Source: Mariniphaga sp041686935 (GTDB lineage Bacteria; Bacteroidota; Bacteroidia; Bacteroidales; Prolixibacteraceae). Taken from it: DNA of 64,000 bases. Positions 26,646-35,574 of this stretch are shown here, one piece after another. The stretch's first letter is position 1. Each line of letters opens with the position of its first letter. Under the pieces are notes generated by a model. It was not told where the DNA came from. It ran no database searches and saw nothing but the letters and a program-made list of their open reading frames with translations. The position numbers and the translations under genes were made by a program. The stretch spans positions 124,001-188,000 of the forward strand of contig JAWLCW010000002.1 in the NCBI GenBank assembly GCA_041686935.1, written 5' to 3'.

Positions 26646-26715
26646 TATCTTACCTAATTAATAAAGAAACTGATAGTACACGAGATTTTTTCTTTGTAAA
26701 AAGTGATTATAGAAT
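26646..26715. repeat. 70-bp duplicate of LytTR regulator gene segment
   Basis: Bases 26646-26715 match 29339-29408 at 69 of 70 positions (A at 26660, G at 29353). In the second copy the segment encodes the linker between the receiver and LytTR domains (…KETDSTRDFFFVKSDYR…); the first copy is in noncoding DNA and is followed by unrelated sequence. The copies are direct repeats, 2,693 bp apart. Confidence 0.95.
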
Positions 26716-26893
26716 TCATCATTGCTAAATTTTTCAAATACAACAAGTTACAAATAGCCACAGGATTAACAATATTTAATGCAAGGCATATAAGGATTAC
26801 AATTATGGAACTATAACAAGCCGGGGAAACAAGAAAGCAGGCTAACATCCTTGAAATTTAGAGGTTACATTTTTTTTGCGCAAGTTTATATTA

Positions 26894-26915
26894 TTGACTT
26901 AAAGAATATATTTTG
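26894..26915 (+). promoter_or_regulatory. Promoter-like pair before the 26947 gene
   Basis: TTG at 26894-26896 and TATATTTTG at 26907-26915; the latter is TAnnTTTG with one extra base and the spacing is short. Weak support, about 30 bp before the start codon. Confidence 0.3.
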
Positions 26916-26946
26916 TACCTTTAAATAAATCAAAAAATCAACAGCC

Positions 26947-27837
26947 ATGAAAGTTATAACCATCATTTTTTTCTCTCTACTCTGTTTTAGCCTGGCAAGT
27001 CAGGAAATGAATAATGTGCCTGCCGCTAATGACACTACATTACGTATTAACGATGATGATTTAAAAGAACTGGAGCAAAAACTGGAAAGTGAAGATCCAA
27101 CATTTCGTTTTAAATTTATTTCTGAAAAAGATGTTTCATTTTTTCTTGCAGCTCAAAAGAAACGCCCGCAAAATTTTATTTGGATTGATCTCATTAATAT
27201 GCACTTTGCAGGTGAAAGGTACAACGCCAGACAACTGGAAAATGAAAGTGAGCGAAAAATTTTATTTAAAAATGCTCTGCAATATCTAACGGAATCGCTA
27301 AAAACTTTGGAAAGTATAAAATTAACTGATAGTAATGATAGTATTAAACAAGAATATAATTTTTACCTGGGCACGTTAAAAGAAGACATTGTATTTGCTG
27401 CAATGGGTGCAGGCGATTATAAAAAGGCAAAACAAATGGCAAACGAATTGCTCATAAATAATGTCGATACTTTGTCCTTTAATTATGGGAATACAATCCA
27501 TAATGCCAATACACTATTGGGTCGTATAGCACTAATGGAGGATGATATAAAACTAGCAAAAGAGTATTTAATAAAATCCGGAGAATGTCCCACATCTCCG
27601 CAATTGAGTTCTTTTGGACCATCGTATGTTTTGGCCAGAGAACTTCTTGAACGTGGAGAGAAGGAAATTGTCCTGGATTATCTTGACCTGATTTCCAATC
27701 TCTGGGCGGATCCTAAAAAAAACGATTCTTCAGATAGCAAAATGATGACTGGGAATCAGAGAAAAAGCGAAATGCTAAAAAAATGGAAAGAAGAAATTAT
27801 ATCTGGTAAAATCCCCGATGACCCAAGGTGGAAATAA
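26947..27837 (+). CDS. Secreted helical-repeat protein
   Basis: 296 residues with a signal peptide (MKVITIIFFSLLCFSLASQ). The mature part is acidic and helical. Segments at ~95-220 ('LFKNALQYLTESLKTLESI', 'VFAAMGAGDYKKAKQMANELL', 'LLGRIALMEDDIKLAKEYL') read as degenerate TPRs. No enzymatic motif seen. It lies between the two copies of the 70-bp repeat and upstream of the two-component pair, on the same strand. Confidence 0.65.
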   Translation: MKVITIIFFSLLCFSLASQEMNNVPAANDTTLRINDDDLKELEQKLESEDPTFRFKFISEKDVSFFLAAQKKRPQNFIWIDLINMHFAGERYNARQLENESERKILFKNALQYLTESLKTLESIKLTDSNDSIKQEYNFYLGTLKEDIVFAAMGAGDYKKAKQMANELLINNVDTLSFNYGNTIHNANTLLGRIALMEDDIKLAKEYLIKSGECPTSPQLSSFGPSYVLARELLERGEKEIVLDYLDLISNLWADPKKNDSSDSKMMTGNQRKSEMLKKWKEEIISGKIPDDPRWK

Positions 27838-27995
27838 GGGAATTAGCTTCACCTCCATGGCAGGTACCTCTAATTTATAGTTAGCAGCTCCGATTGAACA
27901 TTTTGCAGAAAGAATACTGAATTATGCAGAACTTATTTTATAAACAATATTATATCACTGACTTTTGATTCATGTTTAACTAAAAAAGAAAAATC

Positions 27996-29009
27996 ATGAG
28001 AAAGTCTGTTCAGATTATGTTTCATCTTTCGTTTTGGATTTTCACAGGTTTATTGATAAGCTTAGTGTACCATTTTATATCAATACCCGGCACATGGTTT
28101 GGAGGTAGTGCTCCGGGTATTATAAAATATTTAACTGCATTATCAATAGTTTTACCAATTGGCGCTTGTATCTTTTATGCCTTTTATTATTCTTTGAACT
28201 TTTTTATCAGGCATCCTTACCGTTTTATTTGGATTGCGCTATTCTATGCAATTTTGATTCCCTTTTTAATATTTAGAGAAAAGTATGTTTTTGGATTTAT
28301 TGACCTTATGTCGATTTCAATTGTTTTGTTTTCATTATTATATTTCAATATTTTTGGGTTTTTATTTAAAACGGTTACAGAATGGATTAAGGACAGAAAA
28401 ATTAAAGCTGAACTTGAAAAGGATAAAGTTTCAAGCCAATTGGAACTACTTAAATCGCAAATTAATCCACATTTCTTATTTAATACCTTAAACAATATTG
28501 ATGTTCTTATTCTTGATGAACCAAAGAAAGCCTCAAATTATCTTAAAAAACTATCTGAAATATTAAGGTTCATGCTTTATGAAACCAATACAGAAAGAGT
28601 TCCTTTATCTAAAGAAATTGAATACATTAAGAAATATGTCGAGTTACAAAAAGTTAGAACATTGAACAATAAATTTGTTGAGTTGGAAATTGTTGGAAAA
28701 ATGGAGGGAAAATTTATTGCCCCAATGATTTTTATTCATTTTGTGGAAAATGCTTTTAAATACGCTACAAATAAGAAAATAGAAAATGCGATATCAATTC
28801 GATTTGATATTTCTGAAAATGAAGTATCTTTTTTCTGCAAAAACCATGTTAATCTCCCCGATGTTAAATCGCAGGATAATAATGGATTAGGATTTCAATT
28901 GATTAAAAAAAGGCTTGATTTAATATACAAAATGGATTATAGTTTAAATGTTAGTATTGAGGAAAATTGGTATATTGTACATCTTGAAATTCAATTAGAG
29001 AATGATTAG
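27996..29009 (+). CDS. LytS-type sensor histidine kinase
   Basis: 337 residues. Four hydrophobic helices at the N-terminus (about 10-30, 45-65, 72-90, 98-122) are followed by a coiled linker and the PF06580 His_kinase domain with 'QINPHFLFNTLNNID' (phospho-acceptor His159). The ATPase part has 'FVENAFKYA' (N box) and 'NNGLGFQLIKKRLDLIY' (G box). No periplasmic sensor domain is seen, so sensing is probably within the membrane. The stop overlaps the response-regulator start by 8 bp, so the two are translationally coupled partners. Confidence 0.92.
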   Translation: MRKSVQIMFHLSFWIFTGLLISLVYHFISIPGTWFGGSAPGIIKYLTALSIVLPIGACIFYAFYYSLNFFIRHPYRFIWIALFYAILIPFLIFREKYVFGFIDLMSISIVLFSLLYFNIFGFLFKTVTEWIKDRKIKAELEKDKVSSQLELLKSQINPHFLFNTLNNIDVLILDEPKKASNYLKKLSEILRFMLYETNTERVPLSKEIEYIKKYVELQKVRTLNNKFVELEIVGKMEGKFIAPMIFIHFVENAFKYATNKKIENAISIRFDISENEVSFFCKNHVNLPDVKSQDNNGLGFQLIKKRLDLIYKMDYSLNVSIEENWYIVHLEIQLEND

Positions 29010-29724
29010 TTGCATAATAGTTGAAGATGAACCCCTGGCTTTAAAACGCACAATGGAATATATCGGGAAAATTCCATATCTCAACTTATTAAAATCTTTT
29101 GATAATGGGTTTGAGGCAATTGGTTTTCTTCGGGAGCAAAGTGTTGATTTAATTTTTCTCGATATCAAGATGGATGAATTAACAGGCATCCAATTACTCG
29201 AATCTTTAGAAAACAAACCCTATGTAATTGTAACAACCGCATATAGTGAATATGCTTTAAAAGGATATGAATTAAATGTAACAGATTATCTGCTAAAACC
29301 ATTTTCAATCGAGCGATTTATTCAGGCCGTTGAAAAAGTATCTTACCTAATTGATAAAGAAACTGATAGTACACGAGATTTTTTCTTTGTAAAAAGTGAT
29401 TATAGAATAGAAAAAGTATTTTACAAAAATATTCTTTTTATTGAGGGCATGAGAGATTATAGAAATATCCAAACTGAAAACAAAAAAATCCTTACTCTCC
29501 AGACTTTTGGTGATTTGGAAAAAGAATTACCAAAATCATTGTTTTGCAGAGTTCATAAATCATTCATTGTGCCATTAAACAGAATTGATTTAATTGAGCA
29601 TAACCGGATTAAAATTAAAGATAAACTGATTCCAATCAGTGAAACCTATAAAGCTGATTTTTACAAAAAAATAGGTTTTAATACGCATGGACAAAAACAA
29701 CCAGGGCAAAACAAACGTTCATGA
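29002..29724 (+). CDS. LytTR-family response regulator
   Basis: 240 residues. Receiver domain (~1-115) with 'IIVEDE' acidic pocket, phospho-acceptor Asp54 in 'LIFLDIKMDE', conserved Thr in 'VTTAYSEYALKGYELNVTDYLLKPF' and the Lys of the KPF motif. The LytTR DNA-binding domain (~130-230) has 'ILFIEGMRDYRNI' and 'FCRVHKSFIVPLNRI'. Regulated by the kinase encoded just upstream. A 70-bp part of this gene (29339-29408) is repeated at 26646-26715. Confidence 0.94.
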   Translation: MISCIIVEDEPLALKRTMEYIGKIPYLNLLKSFDNGFEAIGFLREQSVDLIFLDIKMDELTGIQLLESLENKPYVIVTTAYSEYALKGYELNVTDYLLKPFSIERFIQAVEKVSYLIDKETDSTRDFFFVKSDYRIEKVFYKNILFIEGMRDYRNIQTENKKILTLQTFGDLEKELPKSLFCRVHKSFIVPLNRIDLIEHNRIKIKDKLIPISETYKADFYKKIGFNTHGQKQPGQNKRS

Positions 29725-30069
29725 GGCATGGCGGGGTTTACCAGGTGCAAAGGATGTCACTCCCTCTAAAATAAGTGTAAATTGGTAGGATAATTTGTTC
29801 CTGCATAAAATGATTTATGATGATGAAACTATGTTTTGTATTTTTGAGCCAGCTTTTTCACCGGGAAATATGAAAAAGAATAAAAAAAGGGGAAAACCGG
29901 TCTGTTTTCAGGATTTTTTTTTCAGGGTTCATCATCTGTTTTAGCCAGATCGTTTGTATTTAATTTTAACAAAAATTTTATAAGTATTTGGTTTTGTGAA
30001 ATATAAATTTTTGGAAAGGGTAGGAATAAATTTGGAAACCAATATCTTTTACTAATTTTAAAGTCAATT
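29725..30069. other. 345-bp intergenic region upstream of tRNA-Lys
   Basis: No gene seen. AT-rich, with short A and T runs near 29879-29924 but no clear hairpin. The tRNA upstream sequence contains TAATTTTA, a weak -7-like word, and lacks the exact TAnnTTTG seen at the broken copy. Confidence 0.5.
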
Positions 30070-30142
<73 letters not shown>

Positions 30143-30174
30143 CAAAGATTGCAAACCTTTAATCTTAGTGAAGT

Positions 30175-31638
30175 ATGGAAATAAAATACCAAATGAATAA
30201 AATAGATTGTTTTATTGCTTTTACCGGACAGAAAAAAACCCGGGAAATGTCTTTGTTATTAAATGCAAACGCGTTGGTAAACAACGTTTTTGTAATTAGT
30301 CCGGAAGCAGTTGAGATACCCGGTATTGAGACATTGGTTGTGGAAAAGCCTTTTTCTGCAAAAACCATCCAATTCATTGCACAGAAATCTTCTGCAGCAT
30401 ATAGCTTGCTGGCTTTAAACAATTCGCCTGTTGAATTGGGGCAGTTTGCCATTGCCCGGCTGTTTCAGGTGGCTGAAAACACAGGTGCAGCCATGGTTTA
30501 TGCTGATTACCGCGAAGTAAAAAACGGCGCAGAAACAGCCCATCCGGTAATTGATTACCAAAAGGGAAGCCTGCGCGACGATTTTAATTTTGGCCCGGTG
30601 CAGCTTTTCCGTAATAATGTATTAAAGAGTTTTTCAGAGGAAGATTTTCAATTTGCCGGATATTATGCATTGCGGCTTCATGCTTCGCGCATGGGCGAAC
30701 TCATTCGTATTCCTGAGTTTTTGTTTACAATGGTGGAAAGCGACACCCGCAAATCGGGTGAAAAACAGTTCGATTATGTTAGCGCTTCTGCCCGAGAAAA
30801 GCAAATTGAAATGGAACAAGCCTGCACATCGCATCTGAAAAAAATCGGAGCTTTTCTTTCACCTCCCTTTAAAGAAGTTGATTTTTCAGAACACGAATTC
30901 CCGGTGGAAGCTTCAGTAATCATTCCGGTACGAAACCGGGTAAAAACCATTAAAGACGCGGTGGAGTCCGTGTTAATTCAAAAAACGGATTTCTGGTTCA
31001 ACCTGATTGTGGTGGACAATTATTCCAACGATGGAACAACCGAAATTCTTCAAAAATATGCCGGCGAAGGGATGTTGATTCACCTTGTTCCTGAACGAAA
31101 AGATTTGGGAATTGGCGGGTGCTGGAACGAAGGAATTTTTCATGAAAAATGTGGACGGTTTGCAATACAGCTCGACAGCGACGACTTGTATTCCAGCGAA
31201 AACACACTCCAAATCATTGTGGATAAATTTCATGAAGAAAAATGTGCCATGGTGATTGGCAGTTACCAAATGACCAATTTTGCCCTGGAAGAAATTCCTC
31301 CCGGACTAATAGACCACCGGGAATGGACGCCGGATAACGGGCCAAATAATGCTTTGCGTATTAACGGTTTGGGCGCTCCGCGGGCGTTTTACACACCGGT
31401 TCTTCGCCAAATAAAAGTACCCAATGTAAGTTATGGCGAAGATTATGCCGTGGGTCTGACCATTTCGCGCAAATACAAAATCGGGCGCATATACGAGCCG
31501 GTTTACCTTTGCCGCCGTTGGGAAGACAACACTGATGCCTCGCTGGATATTACCAAACAGAATGCACACAATTTATATAAGGACCGCATTCGGACCATTG
31601 AGTTGCTGGCGCGAATGAAACAAGCAGGCAGGGATTAA
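30175..31638 (+). CDS. Family 2 glycosyltransferase with N-terminal extension
   Basis: 487 residues (a second ATG at 30193 gives 481). The C-terminal half (~240-480) is a GT-A domain with 'ASVIIPVRNRVKTI', 'NLIVVDNYSNDGT' and the metal-binding 'IQLDSDDLYS', then 'LGAPRAFYTP' and 'GEDYAVGLTIS', where GED is the usual catalytic loop. The first ~235 residues look like a second, degraded GT-A half ('AAMVYADYREV', 'DFNFGPVQLFR'). It uses a sugar nucleotide to build a polysaccharide or glycoconjugate; substrate unknown. The DUF4922 gene follows after a long hairpin. Confidence 0.88.
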   Translation: MEIKYQMNKIDCFIAFTGQKKTREMSLLLNANALVNNVFVISPEAVEIPGIETLVVEKPFSAKTIQFIAQKSSAAYSLLALNNSPVELGQFAIARLFQVAENTGAAMVYADYREVKNGAETAHPVIDYQKGSLRDDFNFGPVQLFRNNVLKSFSEEDFQFAGYYALRLHASRMGELIRIPEFLFTMVESDTRKSGEKQFDYVSASAREKQIEMEQACTSHLKKIGAFLSPPFKEVDFSEHEFPVEASVIIPVRNRVKTIKDAVESVLIQKTDFWFNLIVVDNYSNDGTTEILQKYAGEGMLIHLVPERKDLGIGGCWNEGIFHEKCGRFAIQLDSDDLYSSENTLQIIVDKFHEEKCAMVIGSYQMTNFALEEIPPGLIDHREWTPDNGPNNALRINGLGAPRAFYTPVLRQIKVPNVSYGEDYAVGLTISRKYKIGRIYEPVYLCRRWEDNTDASLDITKQNAHNLYKDRIRTIELLARMKQAGRD

Positions 31639-31653
31639 CAGGCACTATTTTCG

Positions 31654-31692
31654 TTCAGACCTTGAAGGTTTAAAAAACCTTCAAGGTCTGAA
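31654..31692. terminator. 18-bp perfect hairpin between glycosyltransferase and DUF4922 genes
   Basis: Left arm 31654-31671 (TTCAGACCTTGAAGGTTT), loop AAA, right arm 31675-31692, perfectly complementary, followed by TTAAAAAAATA rather than a T-run. It could attenuate transcription between the two genes, or be a dispersed palindromic repeat: AACCTTCAAGG-type palindromes recur in Bacteroidota intergenic DNA. Confidence 0.6.
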
Positions 31693-31707
31693 TTAAAAAA
31701 ATATGAA

Positions 31708-32709
31708 ATGTTAGAGCAAAAAACTATTTCCGCTGAAAAACTTTCAAATTATGGCCCGGTTTCAAATTTAAACCAGATGGCGTTTGCACTGGTAAAACAG
31801 CAACAAAAAACCTGGGAACTTGCCCGGACAAACTATGAGGCGCTTTCAGAAGTGCAAACCCGGGAATTTGACTTTGGGCGCTTTAAAATTATTGCCCAAC
31901 ACAACCCGGGACGGATTCGTTCCTCTGCCGCCAAAGTGGATGCCCAAAGCATTGCCGAACGTCTCTGCTTTTTATGCCCGGATAACCTGCCTGAAAAGCA
32001 AAAGGCGCTTGTTTTTCAGGATAAATTTCTGATTTTGGTCAACCCGTTTCCTGTTTTTCCGGTTCATCTTACCATTCCGCTCATTGAACACAGACCACAA
32101 AAAATTTTGAATTTTTTTCCGGATATGCTGGAGCTTTCCTACAAGTTGGAAGGTTTCACCATTTTTTACAACGGGCCGCAATGCGGTGCTTCGGCTCCTG
32201 ATCATTTTCATTTTCAGGCCGGAAACAGAGGGTTTTTGCCCATTGAAACCGAACTGGAAAACCTGGAAAAGAATTATGCAGAGATACTTGTTCAGAAACC
32301 GGGGTTGAAAATAATGGCTGCAAAAAATTATTTGCGAAAATTTTTGTGTATTATTTCCTCAAACCGTGAAGAGATAACTGAGGCTTTTCTTCGTGTATAT
32401 TCCTCACTTCCCGACAAAAACGAAATTGAACCCATGATGAATATCTTAACTTCTATTAAAAATGGGCAGTGGAATGTCATTATTTTTCCGCGTGAAAAAC
32501 TTAGGCCCTCTCGTTTTTATGAAGAGGGTGAAAACCAGCTTGTTGTTAGTCCGGCGGCAGTAGAATTGGGTGGGGTGATGGTGTTGCCCCGTCAAAAAGA
32601 TTTCAATTCCATTTCGAACCAAATTGTATTTGAAATTTACAGGGAAGTAACATTGTCTTCTGCAGATTTTGAGCATTTGATAAATTCAGTCAGAAATACT
32701 TACCGGTAA
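31708..32709 (+). CDS. DUF4922 protein, HIT-like nucleotidyltransferase/phosphorylase fold
   Basis: 333 residues. 'FKIIAQHNPGRIRSSAAKVD' near ~55-75 and 'RLCFLCPDNLP' near ~90 (CxxC-type) lead to 'FLILVNPFPVFPVHLTIPL' and the HIT-type histidine motif 'GASAPDHFHFQAG' near ~160-170. This matches DUF4922, related to GalT/AP4A phosphorylase/GDP-galactose phosphorylase enzymes. The reaction is probably phosphorolysis or nucleotidyl transfer on a sugar or dinucleotide; the substrate is unknown. Its position after a glycosyltransferase fits sugar-nucleotide metabolism. Confidence 0.82.
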   Translation: MLEQKTISAEKLSNYGPVSNLNQMAFALVKQQQKTWELARTNYEALSEVQTREFDFGRFKIIAQHNPGRIRSSAAKVDAQSIAERLCFLCPDNLPEKQKALVFQDKFLILVNPFPVFPVHLTIPLIEHRPQKILNFFPDMLELSYKLEGFTIFYNGPQCGASAPDHFHFQAGNRGFLPIETELENLEKNYAEILVQKPGLKIMAAKNYLRKFLCIISSNREEITEAFLRVYSSLPDKNEIEPMMNILTSIKNGQWNVIIFPREKLRPSRFYEEGENQLVVSPAAVELGGVMVLPRQKDFNSISNQIVFEIYREVTLSSADFEHLINSVRNTYR

Positions 32710-32789
32710 CTTCAATTTTATCCCTTAAAATCTCCAAAATGCTGAATGACATTTATGAAATCATGCGGGTTTGGGTTTTTAAATATAAT

Positions 32790-32797
32790 TATTTTTG
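32790..32797 (+). promoter_or_regulatory. -7 element TATTTTTG upstream of hybrid kinase
   Basis: Exact TAnnTTTG, 65 bp before the ATG of the kinase gene. A TTTG at 32770-32773 is spaced 16 bp, shorter than the usual 19. Confidence 0.5.
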
Positions 32798-32862
32798 TGC
32801 CATTAAATTTTGATGGTTAAGTGTAAGGATGATTTACAAAACCCGGTTTATTAAGAAACCCG

Positions 32863-35571
32863 ATGAAATCACAGGAAAAGAATCTGTGTGCAAACAGATG
32901 TATTTTTTATATGGATTTCATCAGATTTTACAATGAAGAAAAAATGAGAGCAGAAGAAATATTGGATGCGCTTCCTTTTCATTACTATATTGTCGATATA
33001 AAGAAAAAGAATATAGTTCAGAGCAATGACTCAAATGTGAAGCCTGGGGAAGATCCCTGTTTTATCCGGCTATTTTACAGGGAGAAACCGTGCCCTGAGG
33101 TAAATGGCAAATGTATTTGTCAACAGATACTCGAAAATGATTCCACAGGTAGTTTCATTTTGGAAAGCATGGAAAATAAAACCCAAAAGTTTTTTAAAGC
33201 AAAAGTTAAAAAGCTGGAAGGGGATTTGGTTTTGGTCACCTTTTCAGATATTACCTGCGAAACAGTTACTGCAAAAGAGAAGAAAATCAATAACCGGCGA
33301 ATGGAAAGGGCTGAGAAACTGGCCTCTTTTGGTTCGTGGGAAATTGATTTGCAGACCAATATGATTTATGGTACAGATGGTTCGTCAGAATTATATGGTC
33401 TTAAAACCAACTCCATGCCTTTGGATGAGTTAAAGAAGATTGCTCTGCCGGAATTTCGTGGAATGCTTGACCATAATATAAATGAATTAATCACAAAGGG
33501 AAAACCCTACAATGTAAGGTATAAAATAAAACGTCTTAATGACGGCCAAATTAGGCATATTCATGCCATTGCAGAATACAGGGAAGATAAAAAAATGATT
33601 TTTGGAGTTGCTCACGATATAACCGAAATAGTAAATTCGCAGGGAGCACTTCATGAAAGTCTTACCGACCTGAATCTTGCACAACAAATTGCTCAGATAG
33701 GAAACTGGAAATTTGATCCGGAAAACAGAATCCTGCAATGGTCAGACCAGGTTTTACAAATTCTCGAAAAAAAGAATATTCCTGTATCTCCGGTTATTGA
33801 AGATTTTAAACATTTTACCGGAGAAGAACATTTTAATTTGTTTAAAACTGCTATTCAATCTGCTATTAATTCGGGTAAACCTTTTGAACATCAGTTTCAG
33901 ATTAACAGTGAAAATGGCCCGGACAAGTGGATTGAAATTATTTGTAAACCCGATGGAGAAAAAGGATCTAACGGTTATTTTTTACGTGGCACTATTCAGG
34001 ATATTACTTCCAGTAAAAAAGTGGAAAATGAATTGAGTAAAATTAATGCCCTTCTAAATACACTGATTCAGAATTTGCCCGATGCCATTTATATGAAAGA
34101 TATGCAATACCGCAAAATAATTGCCAACAAAGGAGACCTGTTGAATTGCGGAGCAAAAAGGCCCGAAGAGGTAATTGGCCTGACAGATTTCGACATCTTC
34201 CCAAAAGAAACAGCGGAAAAGTATTTTGAAGATGACCGGCTTGTTATTGAACACGGAAAAACCATCATAAACAGGGAAGAAGAATTGCCGGGAAATCCCA
34301 AACGCTGGATATTAACCACAAAGGTTCCGCTAAGAAATGCAGCCGGGCAAATTATCGGACTTGTTGGAATTGGGCATGATATTACCCAGCGAAAAAAGAT
34401 GATGGAAGAACTGGAAATAGCCAAACAAAAAGCAGAAGAAAGCGACAAACTCAAATCACTTTTTTTGGCCAACATGAGTCACGAAATCCGAACTCCCCTG
34501 AATGCCATTCTTGGTTTTTCAAACATAATTTGCTCTGGCGATATCGAAAAAGACAAACTGGAATATGTAGGAAATATAATTGAAAAATCAGGCCATAGAT
34601 TAACTTCTTTAATTGATGATATTATTGATATCTCGCTTATTCAGTCTAACCAATTGAAGCTGGAATTTGGCCAGTTTAATATAAATGAATTGCTGGAAGA
34701 AATTTTTGTTTTTTTTAAAATGCAGAAAATAACGCAGCTTGAAAAAATTGATTTTACGGTTCGTTTCTGCGAAAAGCCTGATCTTGAAATAGTTTATTCC
34801 GATAAAAACCGCATTTACCAGATTTTTCGGAACCTGCTTGACAATGCGTTTAAGTTTACAGAGGAGGGGTATATCGAATTTGGCTGTTTTGCCTCTGATG
34901 AAAATGAATTGGTTATATTTGTAAAAGATTCGGGACTCGGAATTGAAGCGGATAAAAAAAATATAATTTTTGAATCTTTCAGACAGGCACAGGAGGGATT
35001 TTCAAGGAGTTATGAAGGAGCAGGACTTGGTTTGGCAATTGTTTCCGGAATTGTTGAGCGACTTGGTGGCAATGTTTGGGTAAATTCTGAACCCGGCAAT
35101 GGTTCTGCCTTTTATGTTTCGGTGCCACGAAAGAAAAACATAAAAATATCTGGCCATAAAAAGAATAATACAGTCGTTAAAATGCAGGAAATGAAAACAG
35201 AAAAAAAGCGTATCGTATCCTTTGAAGACGACCCGGCAAGCGTTGAGTACTTGAAAAATGTTGTTTCATTAATGGGCTATGACCTCATTAATTTTGAAAA
35301 CCCAATTCATGGAATTGAATTTATCCGGCAAAATGAGGCCGATTTGGTGTTGATGGACGTACGTCTTCCGGTAATGAATGGGCACGAAATTACACGCCTG
35401 CTCAAAACGGAATTTCCAAACCTTCCGGTTATTATACAAACCGCCAATGCCATGAAAGGCGATATGGAAAAGGCTTTCCAGTCGGGGTGTGATGATTATC
35501 TGGCCAAACCGGTATCTTTAAATGATTTAAGACAAAAAATCAGAAAATATATAATGGAAGAAAAGAATTGA
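32863..35571 (+). CDS. Cytoplasmic PAS-rich hybrid sensor histidine kinase with receiver
   Basis: 902 residues, no transmembrane segment. Domains: an atypical N-terminal PAS-like region (~28-130) with a Cys cluster (CFIRLFYREKPCP, KCIC); three further PAS domains (~145-250, 262-378, 385-510), each ending in a 'DITE/DITS/DITQ' motif; a HisKA domain with 'MSHEIRTPLNAILGFS' (His540); an HATPase domain with 'NLLDNAFKFT', 'DSGLGIE' and 'GAGLGLAIVSGIV'; and a C-terminal receiver (~785-900) with Asp832 in 'LVLMDVRLPV'. The Cys-rich first domain could sense redox state or bind a cofactor; that is inference. No DNA-binding partner is adjacent. Starts at residues 17 or 28 are also possible. Confidence 0.92.
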   Translation: MKSQEKNLCANRCIFYMDFIRFYNEEKMRAEEILDALPFHYYIVDIKKKNIVQSNDSNVKPGEDPCFIRLFYREKPCPEVNGKCICQQILENDSTGSFILESMENKTQKFFKAKVKKLEGDLVLVTFSDITCETVTAKEKKINNRRMERAEKLASFGSWEIDLQTNMIYGTDGSSELYGLKTNSMPLDELKKIALPEFRGMLDHNINELITKGKPYNVRYKIKRLNDGQIRHIHAIAEYREDKKMIFGVAHDITEIVNSQGALHESLTDLNLAQQIAQIGNWKFDPENRILQWSDQVLQILEKKNIPVSPVIEDFKHFTGEEHFNLFKTAIQSAINSGKPFEHQFQINSENGPDKWIEIICKPDGEKGSNGYFLRGTIQDITSSKKVENELSKINALLNTLIQNLPDAIYMKDMQYRKIIANKGDLLNCGAKRPEEVIGLTDFDIFPKETAEKYFEDDRLVIEHGKTIINREEELPGNPKRWILTTKVPLRNAAGQIIGLVGIGHDITQRKKMMEELEIAKQKAEESDKLKSLFLANMSHEIRTPLNAILGFSNIICSGDIEKDKLEYVGNIIEKSGHRLTSLIDDIIDISLIQSNQLKLEFGQFNINELLEEIFVFFKMQKITQLEKIDFTVRFCEKPDLEIVYSDKNRIYQIFRNLLDNAFKFTEEGYIEFGCFASDENELVIFVKDSGLGIEADKKNIIFESFRQAQEGFSRSYEGAGLGLAIVSGIVERLGGNVWVNSEPGNGSAFYVSVPRKKNIKISGHKKNNTVVKMQEMKTEKKRIVSFEDDPASVEYLKNVVSLMGYDLINFENPIHGIEFIRQNEADLVLMDVRLPVMNGHEITRLLKTEFPNLPVIIQTANAMKGDMEKAFQSGCDDYLAKPVSLNDLRQKIRKYIMEEKN

Positions 35572-35574
35572 GGT

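Larger units (their letters stand above)
26577..26946. other. 370-bp intergenic region carrying a regulator-gene fragment
   Basis: No supported gene. The only notable contents are the 70-bp copy of the LytTR regulator gene (26646-26715) and a promoter-like pair just before the next gene. Confidence 0.6.

Noticed and set aside
26654..26848. 64-residue minus-strand open frame between AraC-TPR and the secreted protein
   Set aside because: It runs antisense through the 70-bp duplicated regulator fragment, has no promoter or recognisable product, and is explained by that repeat.
29879..29945. A/T runs in the region before tRNA-Lys considered as a terminator
   Set aside because: No convincing stem could be drawn before the T-run.
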